In this document: piece after piece, positions 35,582-44,299 of the stretch
Layout: each line of letters opens with the position of its first letter
How positions within the stretch are numbered: position 1 is the stretch's first letter
Made by a program: the position numbers and the translations under genes
The notes under the pieces: generated by a model
What the model was told of the DNA's origin: nothing
The model's database searches: none
Seen by the model: only the letters and a program-made list of their open reading frames with translations
Assembly: GCF_040605455.1 (NCBI RefSeq)
Contig: NZ_JBEXCV010000032.1
Coordinates: forward strand, 1 to 64,000
Source: Embleya sp040605455
GTDB lineage: Bacteria > Actinomycetota > Actinomycetes > Streptomycetales > Streptomycetaceae
Reading direction: 5' to 3'
Length of the DNA stretch: 64,000 nucleotides

Positions 35582-36298
35582 ATGACGACTGATGGAGCCG
35601 CTTCCCGGCTGGTGTTGTGGGACATCGACCACACGCTGATCGACGGCGGGACCGTGGCCCGACGGGCGTACACGGCGGCATTTCGTCGGGTCTCCGGGCG
35701 TTCGCCGGTCCATCCCTGGCAGTTCGACGGACGTACCGAGTTGGCCATGGCGAGTGAGGTGCTGCGTGCGCACGGACTGCCGCCCGAGGGTGGCATGCTC
35801 GACGCCTTCCTGGACCTGATCATTGCCGAACTACGGGATCGCGAGGCGGAGTTGGCCGCGGAAGGCCGGGTCCTCGCCGGTGCGTCCGAGGCGCTCGCCG
35901 CGCTGGGGGCGATACCCGGGGTGTGCCAGTCGGTGCTGACCGGCAATCCGTACGCGCTCGCGGTGTTGAAGATGCGGGTCTTCGGCCTCGCCGACCACGT
36001 GGACTTCCGGGTCGGCGCGTACGGCGACGACGCCTACGAGCGGGCCGACCTGCCGGCCCGCGCCCTCGCACGTGCCGAAAAGCACCTCGGCCGGCGGCAC
36101 GTCGGCGCGGACACCGTGATCATCGGCGACACCCCGCGCGACATCGCCGCAGCCCGGGCCGTGGGCGCGTGGTCCGTCGCGGTGGCGACCGGGACGACGA
36201 GCGCGGCGGCGCTGACGGCGGCGGGCGCCGACGTCGTCCTGGCGGACCTGGCCGATACGGACGCGGTGCTCGGTGCGCTGCTGGGTCCGGCGCGATGA
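35582..36298 (+). CDS. HAD-superfamily phosphatase
   Basis: A 238-residue hydrolase of the phosphoglycolate phosphatase-like subgroup. It has motif I WDIDHTLIDGG with nucleophile Asp and general acid Asp, a cap domain after it, motif II LTGN, motif III Lys in EKHLGRRH, and motif IV IIGDTPRDIAAARAVGAWSV. ATG 35582 follows cggag at a normal distance; ATG 35567 is a little upstream. It is convergent with the DnaN paralogue (76 bases between). Substrate unknown. Confidence 0.88.
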   Translation: MTTDGAASRLVLWDIDHTLIDGGTVARRAYTAAFRRVSGRSPVHPWQFDGRTELAMASEVLRAHGLPPEGGMLDAFLDLIIAELRDREAELAAEGRVLAGASEALAALGAIPGVCQSVLTGNPYALAVLKMRVFGLADHVDFRVGAYGDDAYERADLPARALARAEKHLGRRHVGADTVIIGDTPRDIAAARAVGAWSVAVATGTTSAAALTAAGADVVLADLADTDAVLGALLGPAR

Positions 36299-36374
36299 GC
36301 AGCCCGTGGGTGCGATCGGCCGACGCGACCTGCCTGGTCATCCCCCGTTTCGCCGGTTCGCTCGGCCTGGCCGA

Positions 36375-37538
36375 TCAGGCGCCGCGCATCGGCATCAGCA
36401 GGTAGTGATAGTCCGGGTCGTCGCGGTCGTCGTGCGGTCCGGGTGTACCGGGTGTGCGGGGCGCGTCGGGTGCGGCGTCCGTCAGGATGGTCGGCTTCGT
36501 CGGCGTGCTGAACAACAGGCGTGCGGTCGGTGTACGAAGCGCGGCCAGGCCGTCCAGGAGGTGGGCCGGGTTGAAGGCGACGCTGGTCGGCTCGCCGGTC
36601 AGCGCGACCGGCAGCGTCGCGCCGGCCTCGGCCTCGTCGGTGCTGCCGGCCTCGACCCGCAGCGACTCCCGCCCGAACGACAACCGGACCGGAGCGTTGC
36701 GGGTGACCACCGGCGACACCCGTCGAAGGGCCTCGATCAGCGCCGCGACCTCGATCGTTGCGACGGCGGTGGTCTCGTTGTCGAACAGCCGGTCGTAGCG
36801 CGGGAACTCGTGGTCGAGCAGCCGCGTCGTCGCGTGCCGCCCGCTCCCGGCCAGGCCGAGCAGGCCGCGGCGGCCCGGCTCCGGTCCGAGCGCGAGGCGC
36901 AGGTCCGTGTCGATTCCCGAGTGTTTCGTCAGGTCGGCCAGCATCCTGGCGGGCACCAGGGCCGTCCGGGCCGGATCCTCGGTGGCCGGCCGCCAGGGCA
37001 GCCGTCGCACCGCCAGCCGATATCGATCGGTGGCGGCCAGGACCAGTGCGTCGTGTGTCAGGTGCAGCCGGATCGCGGTGAGCACGGGCAGGCTCTCGTC
37101 CCGGGCCGCGGCGATCGCGACCTGCGCGACGGCCTCGGCGAATGCGGCCGCACGCACGGTGCCCGCGGTCTCCGGGAGCAGCGGCGTGGCGGGGTAATCG
37201 GCGAGGGCCGGCAGCGGCAGCGCGAAGTAGGCGCCCGCGCAGGTCACCCGGGCTCGGGCCGGATCCACGGTGAGGTCGACCGGCTGATCGCGGGGGAGTG
37301 CGCGGGCGATGTCGGCGAGCAGTCGGCCCGGGACCAGGATCTCGCCTATCCGGGCGACCTCGGCGGCGACCTCGATGCCGGCCGATACCTCGTGGTTGTA
37401 CGCGGAGATGGCCAGGGTGCCGTCGCCCGCCTTGAGTCGGAACGCGGCGAGAGCGGGGACGACCGGCCGGGCGGGCAGCGCGCGAACGGCCCAGCCGATG
37501 CCCTCGACGAGGCGGTCGCGGGTGATCCGTACCTTCAC
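36375..37538 (-). CDS. DNA polymerase III beta-clamp paralogue
   Basis: A 387-residue sliding clamp homologue: three repeated clamp folds, starting KVRITRDRLVEGIGWAVRAL and with LALAGSG... RLLDHEFPRYDRLFDNE in domain 2 and a C-terminus YHYLLMPMRGA that matches the clamp-terminal motif. GTG 37538 follows ggaaagggcc and gives a normal DnaN length. It is far from dnaA-like genes and next to a plasmid-type replicon core, so it is probably an accessory clamp rather than the housekeeping dnaN. Several actinomycetes carry such extra copies. Confidence 0.88.
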   Translation of the reverse strand: MKVRITRDRLVEGIGWAVRALPARPVVPALAAFRLKAGDGTLAISAYNHEVSAGIEVAAEVARIGEILVPGRLLADIARALPRDQPVDLTVDPARARVTCAGAYFALPLPALADYPATPLLPETAGTVRAAAFAEAVAQVAIAAARDESLPVLTAIRLHLTHDALVLAATDRYRLAVRRLPWRPATEDPARTALVPARMLADLTKHSGIDTDLRLALGPEPGRRGLLGLAGSGRHATTRLLDHEFPRYDRLFDNETTAVATIEVAALIEALRRVSPVVTRNAPVRLSFGRESLRVEAGSTDEAEAGATLPVALTGEPTSVAFNPAHLLDGLAALRTPTARLLFSTPTKPTILTDAAPDAPRTPGTPGPHDDRDDPDYHYLLMPMRGA

Positions 37539-37916
37539 AGGGGCCCTTTCCGAGAACTCGACGAGGGGGGAGCGGGTGCGTCGCTTGGTGATCGAATCCT
37601 TGTTCGATTGCTGGGGGAGTGAGACTAACGGGGCGCTCGGACAGCCCACGTACGTGACGACAGCCCCGTGTGCCGAAGGACAGCCCGCATACCGTGACGA
37701 CGGCCCGCGTGCCGCGACAGCCGAGGCGAGGTTCGACGTTTGCCGCCGAGAACCGGTGATCGGTGGATTCGGGTGATCAACGGTCGAGCCGCACGGACTC
37801 GTCCGCCGACGCTTGCTCGTCCGGTCGCTGCCGCTCCGTTCCCTCGGCGCCTCTCCGCCTTCTTGGTGTCTCCTCGTTCGGTCCGGGGCATGCGGGGTCC
37901 GTCCGGGGCCGGTGTG
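37539..37916. other. Promoter region of the clamp gene, no gene
   Basis: A 378-base stretch between two leftward genes. It contains the clamp leader and a moderate GC-rich region. No ORF with family resemblance and no obvious terminator were found. Confidence 0.5.
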
Positions 37917-39239
37917 TCAGGCCGTGCCGGCCAGGTGTTCGGCGGACTTGCGGGCGTCGGCGATGGCGCCGGCCAGGTGCGGGTGGGTGAGCCGGCCCGC
38001 ACGCTTGACGGGGCGGCCGGCCACCAGGACGGTGTCGACGTTACCCGCGTGGGCGGATGCCACCACGGCCCCGGCGATGTCGTGGCCGGCGCCGACCAGG
38101 TTGATCGCGTCGGCGCACAGCAGGATCAGGTCGGCCTGCTTGCCCACGGCCAGTGATCCGATCCGATCGGCCAGGCCCAGTGCGGCGGCTCCGCCGATGG
38201 TCGCCATGCGCAGCATGTCGGCCGCGAACAACCGTGGACCGTCCGCGAGTTGGCTGGTGAGCAGGGCGGCGCGGAGCAGCGAGAACATGTCGCCCGGACC
38301 GCTGGTGACCACATCGACGCCGAGCCCGGTGACCAGTCCTGTGGCGCGAGCGCGGTTGATCATCGGTGCGCCGTGTCCCATCTGGGCCTCGATGTGCGGC
38401 GCGATCGAGAGGGTGCCGCCGGAGTCGGCGATCATCGCGAGTTCGTCGTCGGGCAGCGAGTTGCCGTGGATGTAGAGGGTGCGCGCGGTCAACAGGCCGT
38501 GGTCGCGCAGGGTCTCGATGGGGCGATGGGCGACCGGGCCGCTGCCGACGTGTACGGCCAACGGGATGTCGAGGTCGGCGGCCAGGCGCCAGTCCTGCTC
38601 GACCAGATCGATCGGGGTGTACGAGGGGCCGCCGGGGGCGAGCGCGAGGGTGACCAGATCGTCGTCGCCGGGGAACAGGCGTTTGCGCAGGTCGCGGACG
38701 ATGCGTGGGTCGCGGGCGGCGGGGTCGAACGGCGGGTGGCCGTAGCCGAACACGGCCCGGATGCCGGCTGCGCGCAGTCCGTGGACCGCCGCGTCGCCGT
38801 GTTCGGCGCGGTGCTGGACGTGGGAGAAGTCGTGCACGGTGGTGATGCCCGCGTCCAGGCACTCCAGCGCGCCGACGAGGTTGCCCGCGTACACGTCCTC
38901 GGGGCGCATCGCGGGGGAGAGCCGGCCGAGCACCCGGCCGAGGTAGTTGCCGAGGTCGCTGTCGACGGCCACCGCGCGCAGCACCGACTGCCAGACGTGG
39001 CGATGGGTGTCGACGAATCCGGGCAGCACGATCCGGTCGTGGGCGTCGAGGACTTCGGCCCCCTTGGCGGCCAGGGCCGGTCCGACGGCGACGATCGCGC
39101 CGTGCTCGATCAGCACGTCGGTGTCGGGCCGGACACTGACCTCCGGGTCGGTGTCGACGACGGTGCCGCCGCGAAGGAGCAGTCGGGTGGGGTGGGGCGC
39201 GGCGGAAGGGGTTGCTGCGGGGGTGGGCCGGGCGGACAT
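37917..39239 (-). CDS. Amidohydrolase (ATZ/TRZ or guanine-deaminase-like)
   Basis: A 440-residue metal-dependent hydrolase. It has the LLLRGGTVVDTD N-terminal sandwich, IVLPGFVDTHRHVWQSVLRA where HxH metal ligands normally lie, a later HVGSG and LYIHGNSLPDDELAMIADSG, and LGVDVVTSGPGDMFSLLRAA with the metal Asp region. The C-terminus LAVGKQADLILLCADAIN is the second part of the sandwich. ATG 39239 follows ggaggtccag. It is divergent from a MarR gene with a palindrome between. Substrate unknown. Confidence 0.88.
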   Translation of the reverse strand: MSARPTPAATPSAAPHPTRLLLRGGTVVDTDPEVSVRPDTDVLIEHGAIVAVGPALAAKGAEVLDAHDRIVLPGFVDTHRHVWQSVLRAVAVDSDLGNYLGRVLGRLSPAMRPEDVYAGNLVGALECLDAGITTVHDFSHVQHRAEHGDAAVHGLRAAGIRAVFGYGHPPFDPAARDPRIVRDLRKRLFPGDDDLVTLALAPGGPSYTPIDLVEQDWRLAADLDIPLAVHVGSGPVAHRPIETLRDHGLLTARTLYIHGNSLPDDELAMIADSGGTLSIAPHIEAQMGHGAPMINRARATGLVTGLGVDVVTSGPGDMFSLLRAALLTSQLADGPRLFAADMLRMATIGGAAALGLADRIGSLAVGKQADLILLCADAINLVGAGHDIAGAVVASAHAGNVDTVLVAGRPVKRAGRLTHPHLAGAIADARKSAEHLAGTA

Positions 39240-39306
39240 CTGGACCTCCGAGAGGGATCGAGCGGATTCGGCCGCACCGGTCGTGGTGCGGCGGACGGAA
39301 GCATCT

Positions 39307-39340
39307 CACATGAAAGCTTTTTAGAAAGCTATCAGATGTG
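39307..39340. promoter_or_regulatory. MarR-type operator between divergent genes
   Basis: AGCTTT-TTAG-AAAGCT (39315-39330) is a perfect inverted repeat flanked by CACAT and ATGTG. It lies in an AT-rich stretch just before the MarR start and behind the amidohydrolase start, ideal for shared repression. Confidence 0.7.
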
Positions 39341-39357
39341 TGTAATACGCTGTCAAG

Positions 39358-39891
39358 ATGACCGCACCAAAGGACCGCGCGAGCGCACTCATCAGCGCGT
39401 GGCAGGCCGAACTGCCCGACGTGCTGGACGCGACGACGGAACTGAGCAAGCGGATCATGTTGCTCGCCGCCGATCTGGACGAGGCCACCCGCCGCGAGCT
39501 GCCCGAATTCGGCCTCACCCCGGCCCAGTTCGGCGTACTGGTCGCCCTGCGACGGGTCGGCGCGCCCTATCGGCTCAAGCCCACCGAGCTCAGCCGCGCG
39601 TTGTTGCTGTCCTCGGGCGGCACCAGCAACGTCACCAATCACCTGGTCGCCGAGGGCCTCGCCGAGCGCCTTCCGGACCAGGGCGACGGTCGCGGCACGC
39701 TGATCAGCCTGACCCCTCGCGGCGTGCAGGTCGCGGAGGACGCGGTCCGTGCCAACGCCGCCGCACACGCCGAGGTCTGGCGGGGCGCGTCGGCGGCGGC
39801 GATCGAGGCGGCGACCCTGGCACTGCGCGAGATCGCCGCCGCGACCGAGGCACCCCGATCGACGCGGCGGTCGGCGCGCGGGAACGGGTGA
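39358..39891 (+). CDS. MarR-family transcriptional regulator
   Basis: A 177-residue regulator with the MarR winged helix: LTPAQFGVLVALRRVG, LKPTELSRALLLSSGGTSNV, TNHLVAEGLAERLPDQGDGR and GTLISLTPRGVQ (wing). Long N- and C-terminal dimerisation helices are present. It starts at ATG 39358 directly after the palindromic region and likely represses itself and the divergent amidohydrolase. Confidence 0.92.
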   Translation: MTAPKDRASALISAWQAELPDVLDATTELSKRIMLLAADLDEATRRELPEFGLTPAQFGVLVALRRVGAPYRLKPTELSRALLLSSGGTSNVTNHLVAEGLAERLPDQGDGRGTLISLTPRGVQVAEDAVRANAAAHAEVWRGASAAAIEAATLALREIAAATEAPRSTRRSARGNG

Positions 39892-40098
39892 GGGACGGGT
39901 CCGCCGGTCCGGCGCCTGGTCGTCGCCGGGGACGAATGGCCGTGCGGCCGGGGCGACTTCGTGGTCGGGGCGATGCGGCCGGCCGCCGGGGGCGACCGGG
40001 TTCGGAGTGATCGGCCCGCGCAAGTGGATCCGGCGTCGATCGTGTTCTCGGGCATGCCGGCGCGGGATGCCCGAGGTGGGGACTCTCTCGCGGCTCGG

Positions 40099-41166
40099 TC
40101 AGAAGGGCGCCGGCGGGTGCTGCGGCCGGGGCGGGGGTTGGCGGGGGACCGGGGGCGGCAGTCGGCCCTCGGTCGTCCGCCCGTGATCGGGCTGCGCCGG
40201 GTGGGCGTGCTGCGTCGGGTACGGCGCGGGTGCGGGCTGTATCGAAGGCGCCGCGTACATGGGGTACGGGTGGTGCATCGGGTGCATCGGGTGCATCGAC
40301 GCCATCGGGTGCATGCCCGGTGCCATGTGGAAGGCGCGCTCGTACTCGGACTGGAACGTGGTGATTCGGGCCACGACCGCGATGGCCAGGCCGGCGGCGG
40401 CGATCAGTAGCAGGAAGGCCCAGCCCGCCGCGGTGTCGGCGGTGCGGTAGGACTCGTGGTAGGCGATCCAGGAGTCGCTGCCGATCGCATCGTTGCGGCC
40501 GTCCGTCTTCCGGCCGATCACGCCGAAGACGATCACGATGTTCGCGGCGAGGTAGGTCGACCACCAGGTCCACAGCAGCGGATGCCGGCCCGGGGTGAAG
40601 CCGCCGCGCAGGGGCGCCCGGGGGTCGCTTGCCTTCCAGATGTCGTGCGCGATCAGCGGTGGGAACCACAGGTTGACCACGGGGCAGAACCAGCCGCCGA
40701 TTGCCCAGCCGCTGGAGAAATGTTGCGCGGACGGCGGGAACACCTCGACGTTGCACCGTGCCCGATGGAACCAGATGACGAACACGACCATGACCGCGAC
40801 GATGGCCAGACTCGACATTCCCCACCACAGGCCGATGGATCGGTTCGCCGCGTCGGGGTCGGCGGACAGCCATCCGCCGTGCAGGGTTTCGTCGACCAGG
40901 TTGGCCCGATGGAAGAGCGCGATCGCCGCGAGCATGGACAGTACGGCGGTGACGCCGAGCAGGACATACAGTGCGATGGCCAGTCCGCGCAGGGACCGGA
41001 AGACCGGCGCGTACCAGCCCGCCGGCGGCGTAGCGGCCGGGCCGAAACGGGCGAAGCGCAGGTCCGTGGACGACGTCGCGTCGGCGGACGGGGCGTACTC
41101 CTGGTGACCGCAGTTGGTATAGCGGTCCGGCAGTGTCGATCGGGCGCCACAGCTTGCACACAACAC
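40099..41166 (-). CDS. DUF4328 membrane protein with zinc ribbon and His/Met/Pro tail
   Basis: A 355-residue integral membrane protein. The N-terminus has CASCGARSTLPDRYTNCGHQ, a probable zinc ribbon. Six or so hydrophobic helices follow, with GWAIGGWFCPVVNLWFPPLI and HDIWKASDP typical of DUF4328. The C-terminal 70 residues are a striking AFHMAPGMHPMASMHPMHPM-type repeat and then Pro/Gln-rich. The DNA encodes this by tandem 9-base repeats (about 40270-40330). His/Met clusters could bind copper or other metals; that is inference. Confidence 0.85.
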   Translation of the reverse strand: MLCASCGARSTLPDRYTNCGHQEYAPSADATSSTDLRFARFGPAATPPAGWYAPVFRSLRGLAIALYVLLGVTAVLSMLAAIALFHRANLVDETLHGGWLSADPDAANRSIGLWWGMSSLAIVAVMVVFVIWFHRARCNVEVFPPSAQHFSSGWAIGGWFCPVVNLWFPPLIAHDIWKASDPRAPLRGGFTPGRHPLLWTWWSTYLAANIVIVFGVIGRKTDGRNDAIGSDSWIAYHESYRTADTAAGWAFLLLIAAAGLAIAVVARITTFQSEYERAFHMAPGMHPMASMHPMHPMHHPYPMYAAPSIQPAPAPYPTQHAHPAQPDHGRTTEGRLPPPVPRQPPPRPQHPPAPF

Positions 41167-41792
41167 GAGTTCGGATCATCCCTCGTCGATGGTCGATACC
41201 GGCCATGCGGGTCGATGGGGCGGCGAGGTCACGGTCGGCGACCGTCCTCGTATAGCCCACATGGCGTAAGCGGCATCATGCCGTGCGTTATCCCCGCGCG
41301 TCACGCGTGAGACGAGGGCGTGACGCAAGTCCAAGCCGCCGGGCCAGGCGCCTTGGTGCGGGGGCGTCACCGCTTCGTGACCCCGGGTGTCCCGTGCTGC
41401 CGGTGGCCCGTATCCGGCGGGCCCGGGCGGCGCATGAGGCCGGCGGCCGCGGCCCCTGGCCTTTGGCGTGTGGTCTCCCACGTCCGCGGCGCCGCCGACG
41501 GGGTATCGCGTGGGGCGTCATCGAGCCGCCACAGCCGGCATTCGTCCGCGGCGCTGTCGGCCGGGAGGGCGGAATCTCGGAGGCGGCCTCGACCGCAGGT
41601 CGAACCCGATCGTGCCGCTCGGCTCGCATACGTCACGAAGCCCGAACGAGAACATGGCCGCCGTCACGGCTCTCTATCGACCGGCGGCGGCACGAGCGAT
41701 CAGCCCGCCGCGCGGTACACGGCAGGGCGCACGGAACGGGCGCTTCGGCGAACGAGGGCATGGTCGCGAGGGTCGCCGTGGGCGGCTCCGAG
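41167..41792. other. No recognised gene
   Basis: About 625 bases with overlapping frames on both strands, none with convincing codon bias or family motifs. It lies between the DUF4328 gene start and the SUMF1-type gene end. Confidence 0.5.
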
Positions 41793-42488
41793 TCAGGACG
41801 TGCCGGAGCGGGCGATCCGGAAACCCACGTCGTCGACCCGGTAGGTCGGGTGGCTGCGGCGGCGGGCGGAGGCTCGGCAACTCCAGTGTTCGTCGAACCA
41901 ACCACCGCCGCGCAGCACCCGGTAACTGCCGTAGACCTCGGCGTCGTAGACGTCCCAGCACCAGTCCCACACATTGCCGAGCATGTCGTAGAGGCCCCAC
42001 GCGTTGGGCTGCTTGCCCCCTACCTCGTGGATGCGCTCGTCCGAGTTCGCGCGATACCAGGCGATGTCGTCGAGTGGCCCATAGTGCGCTCCGGTCGTAC
42101 CGGCCCGGCACGCATGTTCCCACTCGGCCTCGGTCGGCAGCCGGTAGCCGTCCGCGGACGTGTCCCACGCGACAGACTCGTCGTCGTCGGCCCCGATGCC
42201 GTACGTGCCCTCCGTGCCGTACGCCGGAGTGAACCCGTCACGTCGCGACAGGGCGTTGCAGAACCGCACCGCGTCCCACCAGGAAACACCCTCGACCGGC
42301 AGCCGGTCACCGTGCGGGCCGCTCGGCCGCAGACCGGTGATCTCCGCGTACAGCGCCTGAGTGACCGGGAACGCCGCCAATCGGTAGGGCGCGAGTTCGA
42401 CCGACCAACTGCGCCGGGTCCGCCGGTCGGACAGCGTCACGTGCCCGGCCGGGACGGCGACCATCGCGTATCCCGCGCTCGTGTCCAT
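41793..42488 (-). CDS. Formylglycine-generating enzyme-like (SUMF1) protein
   Basis: A 231-residue protein of the SUMF1/EgtB/C-type-lectin fold. Motifs: YRLAAFPVTQALYAEITG, PVEGVSWWDAVRFCNALSRR, YRLPTEAEWEHACRAGT, GLYDMLGNVWDWCWDVYD and VLRGGGWFDEHWSCRASARR. The two Cys that form the copper site in true formylglycine enzymes are not both evident, so it may be a non-catalytic or other SUMF1-type protein. ATG 42488 and GTG 42494 are both possible. No sulfatase gene is adjacent. Confidence 0.85.
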   Translation of the reverse strand: MDTSAGYAMVAVPAGHVTLSDRRTRRSWSVELAPYRLAAFPVTQALYAEITGLRPSGPHGDRLPVEGVSWWDAVRFCNALSRRDGFTPAYGTEGTYGIGADDDESVAWDTSADGYRLPTEAEWEHACRAGTTGAHYGPLDDIAWYRANSDERIHEVGGKQPNAWGLYDMLGNVWDWCWDVYDAEVYGSYRVLRGGGWFDEHWSCRASARRRSHPTYRVDDVGFRIARSGTS

Positions 42489-42812
42489 GATCACGCGATC
42501 CTATGACACCGGGTTCGCGGGCGAACGTGTCGCAGGCCTGCTGCGCCCGGGAGTTGCGCCGCGGCCTCCATCGACGGATTCAATCCCGGGGCGACGACCC
42601 CGGTCCAGGGTTCGCCGGCCGAGTCGCTGACAGAGAGGTAGCGCCGCGCGGAAAGGTCCGGATGCGCCCCAGAGTGCTGGTGGCGACCACCTGCGTTTCG
42701 TCCAGGGTGACTTCGGTGAACGGATCGGACGAGCACCCGGCCGCCCACCATGCGGGTCGGCCCAGGCGCCACCCGCCCCACACCCACGCCCGCCCATTCC
42801 GCCCCGCCCCCG
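42489..42812. other. Short stretch with possible gene remnant
   Basis: The minus strand contains DPFTEVTLDETQVVATSTLG and, in another frame, YLSVSDSAGEPWTGVVAPGL, which look like parts of one coding sequence broken by a frameshift. No family was recognised and no start is clear. Confidence 0.3.
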
Positions 42813-43586
42813 TCAGCTCAATTCCAGCCGGTCGATCAGGCCCGCTGCGGTGAAAGCGTCGATCAGGGTGTTGCGGCCCTCGGTGAAGTGGCCCCAACTG
42901 TCGAAGTGGACCGGGACGATGCGGCGCGCGCCGAGGATTGCGGCGGCTTCGGCGGCCTGAGTGCTGTCGAGGGTGAGGAGCGCGCCGTCCAAGACAGAGG
43001 TGCGGGCCGCGCCGGCGAACAGGACGGCGGTGTCGACCGGGCCGATGCGCGCGGCGATCTTCTCGACCACGGCCAGGGAGGCGTTGTCGCCGCTGACATA
43101 GACCGTGGGCAGGTCGGACGCGGTCAGTACGAAGCCGACGACCTCGCCCGTGACCGGTTCGCAGCCCTCGGGGCCGTGCTGGGCGGGAGTGGCCGTCACG
43201 GTGACGGTGCCGCCGTCCGGGCGGGGGAGGTCCACCCCCTCCCAGGGACCCAGACCCCGAGCGGTACCGCCGAGCCGGCCCGCGCCGCCGGCGGTGGTCA
43301 GGACCAGCGGGATGTCGGCGAGCAGCGCCCGACCGGAGTGGTCGAGGTTGTCAGGGTGTTCGTCGTGCGAGAGCAGGACCACGTCGATGGGGCCGAGTTC
43401 GGCCGGGTCGATGGCCGCAGGAGCGGTCTTGGTCAGGATGCGTTCGGCGCCGACGAAGTAGTCGCCGGGCTCGTCGAAGGCGGGGTCGGTGAGGAACCTG
43501 AGGCCGCCGAACTCGATCAGGGCGGAGGGGCCGCCGAACACGCGGATGTCGATCTGCTCGTTGGTTGCGCTGCTGCTGCCGGTCAC
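42813..43586 (-). CDS. MBL-fold metallo-hydrolase, UlaG/RomA-like
   Basis: A 257-residue beta-lactamase-fold hydrolase. GPSALIEFGGLRFLTDPAFD is the family start, and VVLLSHDEHPDNLDHSGR stands at the metal site (HDEHPDNLD instead of HxHxDH, as in some UlaG-like members). ATPAQHGPEGCEPVTGEVVG and VYVSGDNASLAVV follow, with VPVHFDSWGHFTEGR at the C-terminal His. GTG 43586 follows gtgagg. It is divergent from the ABATE regulator with repeated CTCACGGA sites between. Confidence 0.87.
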   Translation of the reverse strand: MTGSSSATNEQIDIRVFGGPSALIEFGGLRFLTDPAFDEPGDYFVGAERILTKTAPAAIDPAELGPIDVVLLSHDEHPDNLDHSGRALLADIPLVLTTAGGAGRLGGTARGLGPWEGVDLPRPDGGTVTVTATPAQHGPEGCEPVTGEVVGFVLTASDLPTVYVSGDNASLAVVEKIAARIGPVDTAVLFAGAARTSVLDGALLTLDSTQAAEAAAILGARRIVPVHFDSWGHFTEGRNTLIDAFTAAGLIDRLELS

Positions 43587-43593
43587 TGCACAC

Positions 43594-43646
43594 CTCACGG
43601 ATAATGGTCACGTTTTCCGTGAGAAAAGCTAGCCGATACTCACGGA
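43594..43646. promoter_or_regulatory. Three copies of CTCACGGA between divergent genes
   Basis: CTCACGGA at 43594-43601 and its complement TCCGTGAG at 43616-43623 form a perfect inverted repeat. A third copy in the first orientation lies at 43639-43646, next to the ABATE gene. It is a good operator candidate for the adjacent CGNR regulator. Confidence 0.65.
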
Positions 43647-43663
43647 GAACGGCAAGGCTTAAC

Positions 43664-44299
43664 ATGAGAGCCATGAAGGAGAACGTGGCCAGCGCCCCTG
43701 CTCACCTCGCGCCCGTCGTCCCTCCGCCCGCGCCGGGGGCGGACCGATATCTCGCCCTCGACCTGGCCAACAGCGACCTCGCGCTGCCCGGCGGTCAGGA
43801 CGTCGACCTGCTGGGCTCACCCGCGTCCGCGAAGGATTGGCTGGTCGAGCGCGAGCTCGCGCCGCCGGACAGTCGGCTGTACAACGTGTGCGCGGGTCGG
43901 TTGCGCGCCCTCCGCGACGTCGTGCGAGCGCTGCTCTCGTCCCGGATCGCCGATCTCCCGGCGCCGGCCGCATCGGTACAGGCCATCAACGACGCGCTCA
44001 CCAGCGCCCCGTCGGCCGCACTCCTCTACTGGGACGAGGCCCGAGGCCCGTACCGCGCCCAGGCACACCCCATCGACCAGATCGTCAACCACGCCATCGC
44101 GATCCTCGCCGCGGACGCCGCCGACCTGGTCACCGGCCCGGACGCCGAACGACTGGCCCCTTGCGGCGCCACCCCCTGCCGACGCTTCCTCATCCGCACG
44201 CACGCCTCCCGCCAATGGTGCTCGACCCGCTGCGGCGACCGCGTCCGCGCGGCCCGCGCCTACGCACGCCGCACCCAGGCGAAGACGCAATCGCACTGA
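43664..44299 (+). CDS. ABATE/CGNR zinc-finger regulator
   Basis: A 211-residue protein. An ABATE-type helical domain (LALDLANSDLALPGG, DVDLLGSPASAKDWLVEREL) is followed by a C-terminal CGNR-like zinc finger: PCGATPCRRFLIRTHASRQW followed by CSTRCGDRVRAARAYARR. This group is thought to be a one-component transcription factor. ATG 43664 follows ggagaacgg. It likely controls the divergent MBL-fold hydrolase through the CTCACGGA sites. Confidence 0.88.
   Translation: MRAMKENVASAPAHLAPVVPPPAPGADRYLALDLANSDLALPGGQDVDLLGSPASAKDWLVERELAPPDSRLYNVCAGRLRALRDVVRALLSSRIADLPAPAASVQAINDALTSAPSAALLYWDEARGPYRAQAHPIDQIVNHAIAILAADAADLVTGPDAERLAPCGATPCRRFLIRTHASRQWCSTRCGDRVRAARAYARRTQAKTQSH

Noticed and set aside
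41793..42488. Sulfatase-maturing operon
   Set aside because: The SUMF1-type gene has no sulfatase beside it and both catalytic Cys are not evident.
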